DNA of 64,000 nt from Liopterus haemorrhoidalis (Eukaryota; Arthropoda; Insecta; Coleoptera; Dytiscidae), in the NCBI GenBank assembly GCA_963971575.1, contig OZ020616.1:21532713-21596712 (forward strand), read 5' to 3'. Below the pieces are notes generated by a model that saw nothing but the letters and a program-made list of their open reading frames with translations, searched no databases and was not told where the DNA came from. The translations under genes and the position numbers were made by a program. Shown piece after piece: positions 53,880 through 63,677 of the stretch; positions within the stretch are counted from its first letter, which is position 1, and the number at the start of each line of letters is the position of its first letter.

Positions 53880-54062
53880 ATGACTTTTGAAAACCTTAAG
53901 AAAACAGTAAGAGCTCAACTCCAAAGAGTTTTAGTTGGTATGTTGTCCCATCATCCCCCTGGTGACGAATTCACGCGTGTTTTAGCTGAGAACGCCAGGA
54001 TTAATTATCCAAAGCAGATCCTTAAAATTTGTCAGGATGAACGAGCGTTGTTTTGTCATTAA
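53880..54062 (+). CDS. 60-codon frame of unknown product
   Basis: An ATG-to-TAA frame (MTFENLKKTVRAQLQRV...) in the second internal unit. The first unit has the same sequence with a 5-bp loss that breaks it near 49795. Differences between the copies fall at synonymous and non-synonymous sites alike. It could be a gag scrap, but I do not recognise it. Confidence 0.2.
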   Translation: MTFENLKKTVRAQLQRVLVGMLSHHPPGDEFTRVLAENARINYPKQILKICQDERALFCH

Positions 54063-54824
54063 CAGACACATTGTACGAAGGTAACTGGTTAGATAGTTGA
54101 CGACTAAAATGGTAAGAAGCATTTTATTGTTTTGGTCAAATCATATGGCACGTGTTAGCCATAATGAGTAAAATTTAGATTTGAGATTTAACATTGGAGA
54201 TTTTAATAATTGAGTTTTAAGACTTGAGACATCAAAATATGAGATTTTGTTTTTGATATTTGAGATTTAATATCTGAGTTATGATATTTGAGATTTGATA
54301 ATTAAGATCTGAGTTTCGAGATTTGAGTTTTAGAGTTGAACGTTTATTGGAAAAGACAAATGACAGATCACTGGGATCGGAATGGCAAAATAAACTGAGA
54401 AATATAATAGATAATGAGTTGAGAGTTGAAAGCTTGTCGAGTACCGCAAGACATGCCACTGCCAGTGGCATCAGTCCGGTAATAGCTCTGTAACCATGGT
54501 GGCAGATGGTGAGCTATGGCGACGGGCTGATGATGATGATAAAGCACTGTGTGTGCAGAAACGAATAGACGCTCTCTGAGCTGAGCACTGTGTGTGCAGA
54601 AATGAATAAACGGCCTCTGAGCTTGTTGTACTGTAGACAATCTGTAATAAAGGAAACTAATAGATAGTTATTGAGTATCTGAGCTTGCTGATCTAGTCAC
54701 TGAGTTCGTGGTAGAGAAATGAAATGATAACAAAAAGTCTCTAAACTTTCAGATCACAATTTATAATTTATTTCTGGAAGGTTTTGTTTTAAGCAAATGT
54801 TTATTTTAACTAATTGATATTGGT

Positions 54825-54843
54825 AAAATACCTTTTTTATTAA
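54825..54843 (+). repeat. LTR 3 stub, 19 bp
   Basis: aaaataccttttttattaa is the exact end of LTR1 and LTR2. It is joined to internal sequence (gatattggt) and followed by a TA run. The remainder of LTR3 and about 290 bp of internal sequence are deleted. Confidence 0.7.
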
Positions 54844-54878
54844 TATATATATATATACATATACATATACATATAAGG
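54844..54878. repeat. (TA)n/(CATA)n microsatellite
   Basis: A TA run followed by acatatacat repeats between the LTR dimer and the second PLE family. Confidence 0.85.
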
Positions 54879-55048
54879 AGATATGTTGGCGAAATATAGG
54901 CCTTATGAAATAAATGTGGGTTATTCTCAACACTATCTTCTTTGTCCCAACTAAATTAAGTATATTTAATTTCAACAGAAGAAAGAAATTCTCCGGTGTG
55001 TATATTTTACAGCAAGATGGTATTTTTCAACACAGCAAATAAGAACAC

Positions 55049-55684
55049 GTGACTCCAAAACACATTTGGGCTTATGAGAAGATAGTTCAGAACCTTATGG
55101 TAGATAATAGTGGGGATCTGAACAGGGATTTTGGACCATTTAACCAAAGGTTGAAATTAAAGATACTTAGCTTAGAGATTTCTAATGTTAATTCTGAAAT
55201 TAGGAAGTTGGAAACTGATATTTCTTGTTTAAGGACACTTATCACTGAAACCTTGCCTTTTTACGTACAAAAAAGATTTGTACAGAAACAAAAAACATCC
55301 TTTAATAAGTCTATAGATAGTAAAAAGACTCGACTTCATGATAAGTTTTTGAAAATAAGAGATAATTTTGAATTAAACAACAAAATAAAAACGTCTGATG
55401 AATGGTTCATGAACCTATCAGACATAGAAATTCCTAAAGAGATTTCCGACTTTCTAAAATTAGAAAGTAAATTTTCTGTACCACTTAACCACAGAGGCGT
55501 GGATGTGTTTAAAATACTTGCTGAAGTAGAAGACATTCTTTCTCTTCATGAGGAGGATTTTATAGAAATTAAAAGAGCACAGGTCACTAATCTACTCACC
55601 AATTATTTTAAAGGCACCCATGGATCTAGTGAATACAAATTTAATGCCATTACTAGACAATTTCATGCCACAAAAAAAATTTAA
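55049..55684 (+). pseudogene. PLE N-terminal domain
   Basis: A 211-codon frame, rich in K, E, I and L, with helical character (LSLEISNVNSEIRKLETDIS) and the DFLKLESKFSVP block that often precedes RT in Penelope-like proteins. It ends at a frameshift in an A run (55674-55682). Homologous reading continues at once in the next frame with LLKADKGNVSVIMN. Confidence 0.65.
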
Positions 55685-57307
55685 AAAGTAATCCAAATTT
55701 AATCTTATTAAAAGCCGATAAAGGCAACGTTTCTGTTATCATGAACAGAGCGGAATATAAACAAAAATTAGAAACCATTTTAAATGATGAAGAAACTTAC
55801 GGGGTCTTGGGTTCCGATCCTACTACTTTATATCAAAACCTCAATAATAAATTGGTAGCAAAACTTAAACTTAAAAAATTCATTTCAAAAGAGATTGCCA
55901 GAGATTTGAACGAACATAACACACTTATCCCTAGGGTTTTTCCTAACATTAAAATACATAAAGATGAAAAACCATTACGTCATATCATAGATAGTTCGGA
56001 TGGACCTTTAAAAAACCTTCCATTTTTATGGCAGACATATTAAAAAGATCTTATAACAGTGACAATCCATACTACGTTAACAATTCGTTTGATCTTGTTA
56101 AGGAACTTTCAAAATTCCGAATAATTTTACCTTAATTAGTTTAGATGTAGTTTCATTGTTTCCTAGTCTCACATGGGACCTTATTTTACAAGAAATTAAA
56201 AACAGATGGTCAGACATCTCCAAAGTCACCCCTATCAGCAGGGATATTTTTATTGAAATTTTAAAAACCATATATCATTCTTCTTATTTTGCTTTTGAGG
56301 ATAAGATTTACTTACAAAAGAAGGGTTGTCCAATGGGTAGCAATCTCTCTCCCATCTTAGCTCAAATAACCACGGATACTTTATTGGATAAGGTTTTGGA
56401 AAGATTGGATTTCCAAGTACCTTTTATAAAAAAATATGTTGATTACTTAGTGTTGACAGTTCCGTTGAACAAAACCAACTATGTCTTGGAAAAATTCAAT
56501 GAATATCATCCTTCGATACAATTTACCATAGAGGTAGAAGATGTGGAAAAAAAAGGAGTTCCCTTTTTGGACACTTACTTCTTTAGAGATATAGATAATA
56601 ACCTCAAATTCAATTGGTACACCAAAAAGACCTACTCAGGTAGATATCTTAACTTTCTTTCTTTTCATCCTCTTAAATACAAAATAGCACTTTTAAAAAC
56701 CATGAAAGACAGGATCACAAAAATTTCAGATATAATTTTCCTTAAAAACAACTTAAAAAGATTAGCAGGAATTTTCATAGCCAATTCATATCCAAAAAAA
56801 TTAGTTTACAAAGTTCTTTTCAACTGTGATACTATTCACGAATCAGATCTGGGGGGAGGGGATGTGGGATTGGTTACGAATACAGCGGAAGTTTCTGAAC
56901 CTAAAAAATACAGAGCCCTCACATATCTGGGACACACCTCAAATAGCCTTAAGAAGGTACTAAGGTTGGAAAACCTAGTTATTGCAGACAAACCATTATC
57001 TAAGTTAGCTTCTATAAATACAAAATTAAAATATAAATATAACATTGGTTCTAGTAAAAACTGTATATACAAATTGAAATGCGAATGTAACAAAGTCTAC
57101 GTAGGCAGTACGGTACAAAAACTCAGTAATAGAATAATACAACATCGTTCTGATGCCAGAATAAGTCCTAAAAAATGCGCTTTGGGACAACATATTCATT
57201 ACACAAAACATAAAGTAGATTTCAATAATCCTGAGGTTTTGGACCGTTTCTCCCACTTTTCTAATAGGATGTTTAAAGAGATGTGTTATATTATATTATC
57301 ATTTTGA
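55685..57307 (+). pseudogene. PLE reverse transcriptase and GIY-YIG endonuclease
   Basis: RT begins KADKGNVSVIMN and continues RVFPNIKIHKDEKPLRHI. Two frameshifts follow (near 56035 and 56120). The main frame (56156-57307) has motif A just before it (SLDVVSLFPSL), KKGCPMGSNLSPILA, and the active site YVDY at 56435-56446 where YVDD is expected. GVPFLDTYFFRD and TYSGRYLNFLSFHPLK close RT. The GIY-YIG nuclease is CIYKLKCECNKVYVGSTV and RIIQHRSDAR. Ends ...MFKEMCYIILSF. Such proteins copy element RNA and cut the target. Confidence 0.85.
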
Positions 57308-57717
57308 GCACACACTAAATTCGAAAAAGGATATTGAAAATTTACATTCTATTTACTCATTCCTTCTTACTTTTAAAAAAATAAGGAAGAAAAATGATCT
57401 TCGAGAAGTTATTGTGTGATAGTAATGATTCTAATACCCATGTTACAATTTTTGTAATTTTATTATAGGTTTTTTTATATAATTCTAAAGTAATACACAT
57501 GCCCGCTTAAATTCAAGCAGTACTTAAGGTCATCACATTGAATCATGGGATAAAGAATACTTCTTCTTACTTTTTAATCAAATAATAGAACATTCTGGAA
57601 CAATTTTCCTTATCTCCACCCCTCAACACCTGTTCTTCTTCCCTTATTAAACAAAATGGCCGCTTCACGATTTTTTTTGTAAAAAATGTATAGAATGTTA
57701 TTAATTTAAAGTTTATG

Positions 57718-58344
57718 ACTGATTAGGCGAAATCTAATGAAACTTCAGCTGTGACTTTATCGTCGGAACAATTTCAAGAACTTCTTTTGCAAATGCATAA
57801 TTTGTGCCACGAAGAGATGGACCATATATCATATGTAAGAAAATATCTCCTAGAACATATCACATTGCAAGTACTAAAAATCCGAATAAACCAGTTGGTG
57901 TTTATCATTCTTCTGCATTGACATTCTTCATTAAGCTGAAGAATAATAAAAAAACAGAACCAGTGCGACCGATTCTTCGTCGAGGACGTCCTCGAAAATT
58001 ATCTTCACAAGATGGACAAGTAGAAGAAGCCCGCAAGGATCAGCTACAACCAAGGCGAAGTCAACGCGCACAGAATCGTTGTCAAAAACCTAAATCCTAA
58101 ATTTTAATCAAACTATATTTTGTATTCTTTTGTTTAGGTTTGTTTGCGAGGTCGCTAACACAAACCCAAGGGGGAGTAGTTGTAACAGGTAGTTGTAACT
58201 TCCTAGGCAACGACATACAGCCGCTTCCTGGGCAACGAAAAATACAAAAAATGTCAGAAATAATTTTAATAATTTTTGTACATTATTTTTTCAAATATAA
58301 CGTTTTGTGTGAATAAAATTGTATAATATAAAACTCAAGCGTTA
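57718..58344 (+). mobile_element. 3' fragment of an internally deleted LTR retrotransposon
   Basis: Identical as far as I can see to 60976-61602. It holds a gag-like start (AVTLSSEQFQELLLQMHN) joined by deletion to a pol C-terminus (57804-58100, VPRRDGPYIICKKISP type), a polypurine tract, and a 3' LTR (58181-58344) lacking its last two bases. It is sandwiched between two copies of the PLE 3' region. Confidence 0.8.
57804..58100 (+). pseudogene. pol: Gypsy-type integrase C-terminus, copy 1
   Basis: 98 codons from the frame PRRDGPYIICKKISPRTYHI, a GPY/F-type module at the end of a Gypsy integrase, then a basic tail (ILRRGRPRKLSS and PRRSQRAQNR) to TAA. It is the only remnant of pol. An identical frame is at 61062-61358. 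Confidence 0.7.
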
Positions 58345-59455
58345 AAAAATACAGAGCCCTCACATATCTGGGACACACCTCAAATAGCCTTAAGAAGGTA
58401 CTAAGGTTGGAAAACCTAGTTATTGCAGACAAACCATTATCTAAGTTAGCTTCTATAAATACAAAATTAAAATATAAATATAACATTGGTTCTAGTAAAA
58501 ACTGTATATACAAATTGAAATGCGAATGTAACAAAGTCTACGTAGGCAGTACGGTACAAAAACTCAGTAATAGAATAATACAACATCGTTCTGATGCCAG
58601 AATAAGTCCTAAAAAATGCGCTTTGGGACAACATATTCATTACACAAAACATAAAGTAGATTTCAATAATCCTGAGGTTTTGGACCGTTTCTCCCACTTT
58701 TCTAATAGGATGTTTAAAGAGATGTGTTATATTATATTATCATTTTGAGCACACACTAAATTCGAAAAAGGATATTGAAAATTTACATTCTATTTACTCA
58801 TTCCTTCTTACTTTTAAAAAAATAAGGAAGAAAAATGATCTTCGAGAAGTTATTGTGTGATAGTAATGATTCTAATACCCATGTTACAATTTTTGTAATT
58901 TTATTATAGGTTTTTTTATATAATTCTAAAGTAATACACATGCCCGCTTAAATTCAAGCAGTACTTAAGGTCATCACATTGAATCATGGGATAAAGAATA
59001 CTTCTTCTTACTTTTTAATCAAATAATAGAACATTCTGGAACAATTTTCCTTATCTCCACCCCTCAACACCTGTTCTTCTTCCCTTATTAAACAAAATGG
59101 CCGCTTCACGATTTTTTTTGTAAAAAATGTATAGAATGTTATTAATTTAAAGTTTTTTATTGTGAAAATATTACGGTGCCTGATTGGTTTGGGATTTATA
59201 ACGACTTAGTTCGTTTTTTGATAACATCTATGTGTTCCTCTTAATTATTTCAGTGAGTAAAAATTAACTGTTGTTATAATTCCATTAACTAATTTGCACA
59301 TTGTTGTTATAGATACCTTGAATAAAGCTAACGAACAGTTGGCGAAATATAGGCCTTATGAAATAAATGTGGGTTATTCACAACACTATCTTCTTTGTCC
59401 CAACTAAATTAAGTATATTTAATTTCAACAGAAGAAAGAAATTCTCCGGGGTGTA
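58343..59455 (+). mobile_element. Penelope-like element, second family, 5'-truncated copy
   Basis: 58343-59155 repeats 56902-57714 without a difference I could find (813 bp): the end of RT, the GIY-YIG nuclease and the 3' UTR. It then continues with UTR not present in the long copy and ends with the terminal block 59339-59455, matching 54893-55010. The nuclease frame from 58407 to 58748 is intact. Confidence 0.82.
58407..58748 (+). CDS. GIY-YIG endonuclease domain of truncated PLE
   Basis: A 113-codon intact frame: a linker, then CIYKLKCECNKVYVGSTV and RIIQHRSDAR, ending at TGA. Same protein sequence as the end of 56156-57307. It has no RT, so it could at most supply the nuclease in trans; expression is not indicated. 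Confidence 0.7.
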   Translation: MENLVIADKPLSKLASINTKLKYKYNIGSSKNCIYKLKCECNKVYVGSTVQKLSNRIIQHRSDARISPKKCALGQHIHYTKHKVDFNNPEVLDRFSHFSNRMFKEMCYIILSF

Positions 59456-59542
59456 TATTTGTATTTCTAATATTCCGTTCCAATATTATAGTAGTAACAG
59501 TTATTGGGAGTAGCGGTGGAGAAAAGTAAACTCAATATTTAC

Positions 59543-59592
59543 TCATACCCGATATTTCGGTCTAAATTTTTAGACCTTTTTCAAGGGCTGAA
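59543..59592 (-). ncRNA. Degenerate hammerhead-like motif (third PLE-type end)
   Basis: On the minus strand: TTGAAAA in place of CTGANGA, then a perfect 8-bp stem II (GGTCTAAA...TTTAGACC, 59559-59576), then GAAA followed by TATC. The layout matches the PLE hammerheads but the first core box has changed at key positions, so it should be inactive. The downstream GAGTAAATATTGAGTT resembles PLE ends. Confidence 0.45.
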
Positions 59593-59697
59593 AATTTTAT
59601 TTAAATTAATACAATGTATTATACAGAATTGTGCAACTTACAGTAAAATCTAAGAGTCTCCTCTGATGTATAACTTGGTTAAACTCATAAAATTATA

Positions 59698-59698
<1 letters not shown>

Positions 59699-59742
<44 letters not shown>
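59699..59742. repeat. (TA)n microsatellite
   Basis: A TA run of about 44 bp, followed by short TATAA variants. Confidence 0.88.
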
Positions 59743-59748
<6 letters not shown>

Positions 59749-59759
59749 TAATATAATAT

Positions 59760-60276
59760 AATCTAAATACCCTGGAAAAACTAAGAACTAAATTAGAGAT
59801 GAACTTTGTTTATAAAATTGTAAATGGTATGATTGATTCAACAGACATTCTGGGTCTTATTAATTTTAATGTACCAACATTAAATCTGAGGCAAGTAATT
59901 ACTTTTTATACACCCAACTCTCAAACCAACATTCGACAAAATTTACCTCTAAACAGAATAATGTTCACATTCAGTTCTTGTTTTAACAACAGCGACATAT
60001 TTTTCTTATCGTGTTTTGCATTCAAAAAACAAGTCGATTCTTATTTAACGGCTAGAGTTTTTTCCATACGTTAACTAATACTAAACTGATATTTATTCAA
60101 AACTGTTACTTATATTAATTTATTTCTTTTTGTAAAATACAGTTAAAATATTTTTTATATTGTATCAATGTAATATTTTATGCACAATTTTTGATATTTT
60201 GTATTCTGTGGAGGTCTATAAGAACTTCGTTCTGTTTGACCACCCAAAAATAAATAAATAAATAAATAAATAAATA
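59760..60276 (+). pseudogene. LINE 3' end: RT tail, UTR and (AAAT)n tail
   Basis: The frame to 60074 reads LEKLRTKLEMNFVYKIVNG, DILGLINFNVPTLNLR and FSSCFNNSDIFFLS, the C-terminal tail of Jockey/CR1-type ORF2 (pattern R...YKI.NG...F.VP...R). The 3' UTR ends gttctgtttgaccacccaaa and an aaat tetramer run (60247-60276). A 5'-truncated copy. Confidence 0.7.
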
Positions 60277-60289
60277 TATATTATAAATA

Positions 60290-60650
60290 AATTAAATAAC
60301 AATAATTCATATGGAACTAACAATGTATCAATGAAAACAATAAAAAGTTTATCAAATGCAATTATTCCATCCCTAGCAATCATATATAATAACTGTTTAA
60401 ATAATGGATACTTTCCTACTATTTTAAAGGAATCTAACGCCAGTTTTTAAAAAGATAGTAAACTAGATTTAAATAATTACATTTTTTAATAATTAAGATT
60501 TTAGAGAAAATAATATCAAAGCACCTATTCTCTTTCTTTTCAAAATATAATTTACTCTCTGAGCAACAATAAACAAATATAAAAATTATAATTTAGACCA
60601 AATCGATTCACCAACGATGCTATTGTTGACTTAACTAACAACATATATCT
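60290..60650 (+). pseudogene. Decayed LINE RT fragment
   Basis: With frame changes, the reading includes MKTIKSLSNAIIPSLAIIYN, NGYFPTILKES, KLDLNNY, YSLSNNKQ and NRFTNDAIVDLTNNIY. These correspond in order to RT fingers and palm motifs (normally FP..LK.S.V.PI.K, D..NYRPIS, L...QYGFR and T..AI..L). It is cut off by the LTR element at 60651. Confidence 0.6.
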
Positions 60651-60817
60651 TGTAACAAGTAGTTGTAACTTTCTAGGCAACGACATACAGCCGCTTCCTG
60701 GGCAACAAAAAATACAAAGAAATGTCCGATATAATTTAATAATTTTTGTACATTATTATTTTCATATATAACGTTTTGTGTGAATAAAATTGAATATTAT
60801 AAAACCCAAGCGTTATA
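60651..60817 (+). repeat. 5' LTR of the deleted element
   Basis: 167 bp, begins TGTAACAAGTAG and ends GTTATA where GTTACA is expected. Differs from the 3' LTR by several substitutions, so the insertion is not recent, or the two LTRs come from different copies. Confidence 0.75.
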
Positions 60818-60834
60818 AATTGCGCCCAACTAGT
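60818..60834 (+). promoter_or_regulatory. Primer-binding site, Lys- or Ser-type
   Basis: aattgcgcccaactag follows the 5' LTR. GCGCCCAAC matches the core of the TGGCGCCCAAC primer sites used by many retroelements (tRNA-Lys type from memory). The first bases do not match. Confidence 0.45.
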
Positions 60835-61061
60835 GATTATCGCCCACGACTACGTTTTTTTCGAAGATTTGTGAAAAGTGCTAAAAGCGGTTGCAGTTTT
60901 CAACACAATCAACTTCTGTTGCGTGTTGTTTATTATTCTTTCAACCAACTTAAAACACACAATATTACTCCGAAAACTGATTAGGCGAAATCTAATGAAA
61001 CTTCAGCTGTGACTTTATCGTCGGAACAATTTCAAGAACTTCTTTTGCAAATGCATAATTT

Positions 61062-61358
61062 GTGCCACGAAGAGATGGACCATATATCATATGTAAGAAA
61101 ATATCTCCTAGAACATATCACATTGCAAGTACTAAAAATCCGAATAAACCAGTTGGTGTTTATCATTCTTCTGCATTGACATTCTTCATTAAGCTGAAGA
61201 ATAATAAAAAAACAGAACCAGTGCGACCGATTCTTCGTCGAGGACGTCCTCGAAAATTATCTTCACAAGATGGACAAGTAGAAGAAGCCCGCAAGGATCA
61301 GCTACAACCAAGGCGAAGTCAACGCGCACAGAATCGTTGTCAAAAACCTAAATCCTAA
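61062..61358 (+). pseudogene. pol: Gypsy-type integrase C-terminus, copy 2
   Basis: Identical in protein sequence to 57804-58100 (PRRDGPYIICKKISPRTYHI and a basic tail). It is joined at its start to the gag-like SSEQFQELLLQMHN in another frame. Shows both copies descend from one deleted parent. Confidence 0.7.
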
Positions 61359-61425
61359 ATTTTAATCAAACTATATTTTGTATTCTTTTGTTTAGGTTTG
61401 TTTGCGAGGTCGCTAACACAAACCC

Positions 61426-61434
61426 AAGGGGGAG
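61426..61434 (+). promoter_or_regulatory. Polypurine tract
   Basis: aagggggag lies four bases before the 3' LTR, the normal place for plus-strand priming. The same tract is at about 58168-58176 in the other copy. Confidence 0.7.
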
Positions 61435-61438
61435 TAGT

Positions 61439-61604
61439 TGTAACAGGTAGTTGTAACTTCCTAGGCAACGACATACAGCCGCTTCCTGGGCAACGAAAAA
61501 TACAAAAAATGTCAGAAATAATTTTAATAATTTTTGTACATTATTTTTTCAAATATAACGTTTTGTGTGAATAAAATTGTATAATATAAAACTCAAGCGT
61601 TACA
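61439..61604 (+). repeat. 3' LTR of the deleted element
   Basis: 166 bp from TGTAACAGGTAG to AGCGTTACA. Apart from its last two bases it is identical to the 3' LTR at 58181-58344. Confidence 0.8.
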
Positions 61605-61639
61605 AATAACTGAAACAGAAAATTCAGTAGCCCCGATTT

Positions 61640-62267
61640 CCATCCTAAACACTTAAAGAAGTTAGACCAGTCGATGATAACCAACGGATACCTTAAATAT
61701 ATTAGAAAAATAATATTACGTTCGGATATCACACACCAAGATGTTACACTCACCTACAGTAGTACAGAAAACAACATACAGACCAAATATTTCAAGTTTC
61801 CCAATATACATGGACTCACAGCTAGAGCGAAAGCATTACTACAACAGGAAAACATTCGACTAGCAACTTACAACACAAAAACTGTCAACACATTCTTCAC
61901 TAACCTAAAAACAAAACACGAATTTCTGTTTAATAGCAACATATTTTATCGAATACCGTGCAAATCTTGTAACAAATGTTATGTAGGCAAGTCTAAACTA
62001 TGGTTAATAAACAGACTGAGGAACCATATTCAAGATTGTAAGCCACACAATTCACATAAAACGGTTAAGACTGCATTGGCAGAACATTATCATACATTGG
62101 CACATTAAATTGACTGGGAGAATGTTACTATCATTGACAGAGAACCTAACCTCAAAAAACGGAAACTCAGTGAAATGTTATATATCCAAAAATTCGACAC
62201 CGTCAATTTTAGTACTGATACTGACAATTTGAACAAAATGTGCAGCTGGTTTTGTAAACATTTCTGA
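61640..62267 (+). pseudogene. Third PLE lineage: GIY-YIG endonuclease fragment
   Basis: The frame 61674-62108 carries a linker (LTARAKALLQQENIRLATYN), then the nuclease: IFYRIPCKSCNKCYVGKS and INRLRNHIQDCK. After a stop at 62108, in-phase reading gives DWENVTIIDREPNLKKRKLS to a TGA at about 62267, the usual PLE C-terminus. RT is absent. The sequence differs clearly from both other PLE families here. Confidence 0.78.
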
Positions 62268-62702
62268 TAACTTTCGTACCGTTGTCAATTTCCCACCATT
62301 ATTTCAAATCTTAATTCCTTACTCTGTCCATAGATGGCTCCTTTGCGCACGTCTCTGCTAATTTTTAATTTATCCGCACCTAATTCTCTGCATCCTTGGA
62401 TGGTCCACAGGTAATTCACGCTAATTTATTATCTCTTACCTCGTCTTTACAGGATTTAACCTATGCCACATCATACGTTTTTTATCATTTATCATTTTTC
62501 ATTCGATCTTCACTGCCAGTCTAGTGCACAACAGTTTTTTACTTTTTAACTATAGTTTTTTAATGTGTTTTTATGTACCTAGTATTGTATTTTATTCATT
62601 TTATATTGTGACCAGTTTTCTACTTTTATATTTTATTTATTTTTTATTAATTTTGACTAAATATTTTCTAACATGCACTCTCTTACATCTATCTATGAAT
62701 TT
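62268..62702. other. Non-coding, probably PLE 3' UTR
   Basis: T-rich sequence following the third PLE. No hammerhead core was found in it, and no gene. Confidence 0.4.
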
Positions 62703-63165
62703 TGTAGCGCCCGCCTACGTTTGGTGGTAACCGTAGGACAAGACAGCGTTACACAGTGGTCGACAATCTAAAACTCGAAGGACCGATATATATGGAAGCG
62801 CAGCGCGCCGGTAAATTGAGTGGTCTATTGTGTCGCGGACGTACGCGCAGTGAGTTGAGTAACCGCCGGTTTCAACCTTAAGGAAAGAGGGGGATTTTAA
62901 CTCTTCTGCTCCTAGGGGCAAATCTAGGAGACTGCACAAAGGAGAGGTAGCCCTCGCTGGGGAGAGAAGGGTTAAAGTCCAGGCCCACAAAGAAGGTGAA
63001 AGGAGGAGCCAATACTTGATGTTTCCCTCGATGACTCCTACCGACGATGTACCTAACACGAAAATATCGTAGACTCAACTCACTGGATGTAAAGTACACC
63101 TGCCAAGATACGGTGCAACGTAAGCTGGCCAGTGTACGTTGTCGGACACAATACAAATACTGCAC
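62703..63165. repeat. Repeat family B, second copy
   Basis: Starts TGTAGCGCCCGCC and shares with 37973-38390 the blocks taactcttctgctcctaggg, ctaggaga, gtagccct and gtccaggcccacaa. Contains two gagttgag/ctcaactc strings and several CpG-rich patches. Possibly a solo LTR. No gene; the minus-strand frames across it are unsupported. Confidence 0.6.
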
Positions 63166-63677
63166 AGTACACAACTTATAATTGACAATCTAAATCTAGA
63201 CGTGTTTTGGTGAAAACCAAGCCTTAGTTCAGTAATAGAACTACAAATAAATTTGCAACAAACAAAGGGTTAAATTGCATTAATAATTTAAGAAATATCA
63301 GCTGAAGGCACGTGAAAATAAACTACAATTAATGAATGTTAATACTAGAACATTAATATCTGCAAATTAACAATAATATGCAGTATTATTGTTACTAAAA
63401 TATATTAGCTGAAGGCTATACTAAAGAATTTAACAACAATAATAAATCTTAAACTGAAAATGAGTAAGTTCGGAATGAACTTACTCCAAAGTAAACAATA
63501 TTTTGATACAAACAAAATTCTAAATAGAATATTTTCATAAATAAAATAGAATAAAACTAAAGTGTTCGACACTTAGCTGGATTCTGGATTGGATTCTTCC
63601 TGGTAGCTGGATAGCTCGTCTGGAGCAGATAACAGCTGAACTGGTTTTCACTCTAAATTATAAGATGCACTATATGA

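Larger units (their letters stand above)
46898..54843 (+). mobile_element. Tandem LTR-retrotransposon dimer (LTR-I-LTR-I-LTR stub)
   Basis: The unit LTR (46898-47080), internal (47081-51008), LTR (51009-51191) is followed by a second internal copy (51192-54824) and only the last 19 bp of a third LTR (54825-54843). The two internal copies are collinear and highly similar with small indels. The second lacks the last part of the first (equivalent to 50719-51008). A primer site follows LTR1 and a Gypsy-like pol C-terminus is readable early in each internal copy, so the element reads on the plus strand. Nearly all gag-pol is missing. Dimers like this can arise by recombination between LTRs. Confidence 0.82.
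54893..57714 (+). mobile_element. Penelope-like element, second family, long copy
   Basis: Starts with a terminal block (54893-55010, ttggcgaaatataggcctta...) that recurs at 59339-59455, as PLE pseudo-LTRs do. It then holds an N-terminal domain, RT and a GIY-YIG endonuclease. It breaks off in the 3' UTR at 57714, where LTR-element sequence begins. Frameshifts at three or more places and an altered RT active site show it is inactive. Sequence is unrelated in detail to the PLE at 44-46.9 kb. Confidence 0.85.
60651..61604 (+). mobile_element. Internally deleted LTR retrotransposon, both LTRs
   Basis: Holds a 5' LTR (60651-60817), primer site, leader, gag start, integrase end, polypurine tract and 3' LTR (61439-61604), 954 bp in all. 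Nearly all of gag-pol is deleted between about 61040 and 61060, at the same point as in the fragment at 57718-58344. LTRs begin TGTAAC and the 3' copy ends GTTACA. No target duplication is visible. It inserted beside LINE RT sequence and is followed by a PLE remnant. Confidence 0.82.

Noticed and set aside
53880..54062. 60-codon frame as a conserved gag gene
   Set aside because: The other copy has a 5-bp deletion and mixed substitutions; no gag motif is present. Listed only as unknown.
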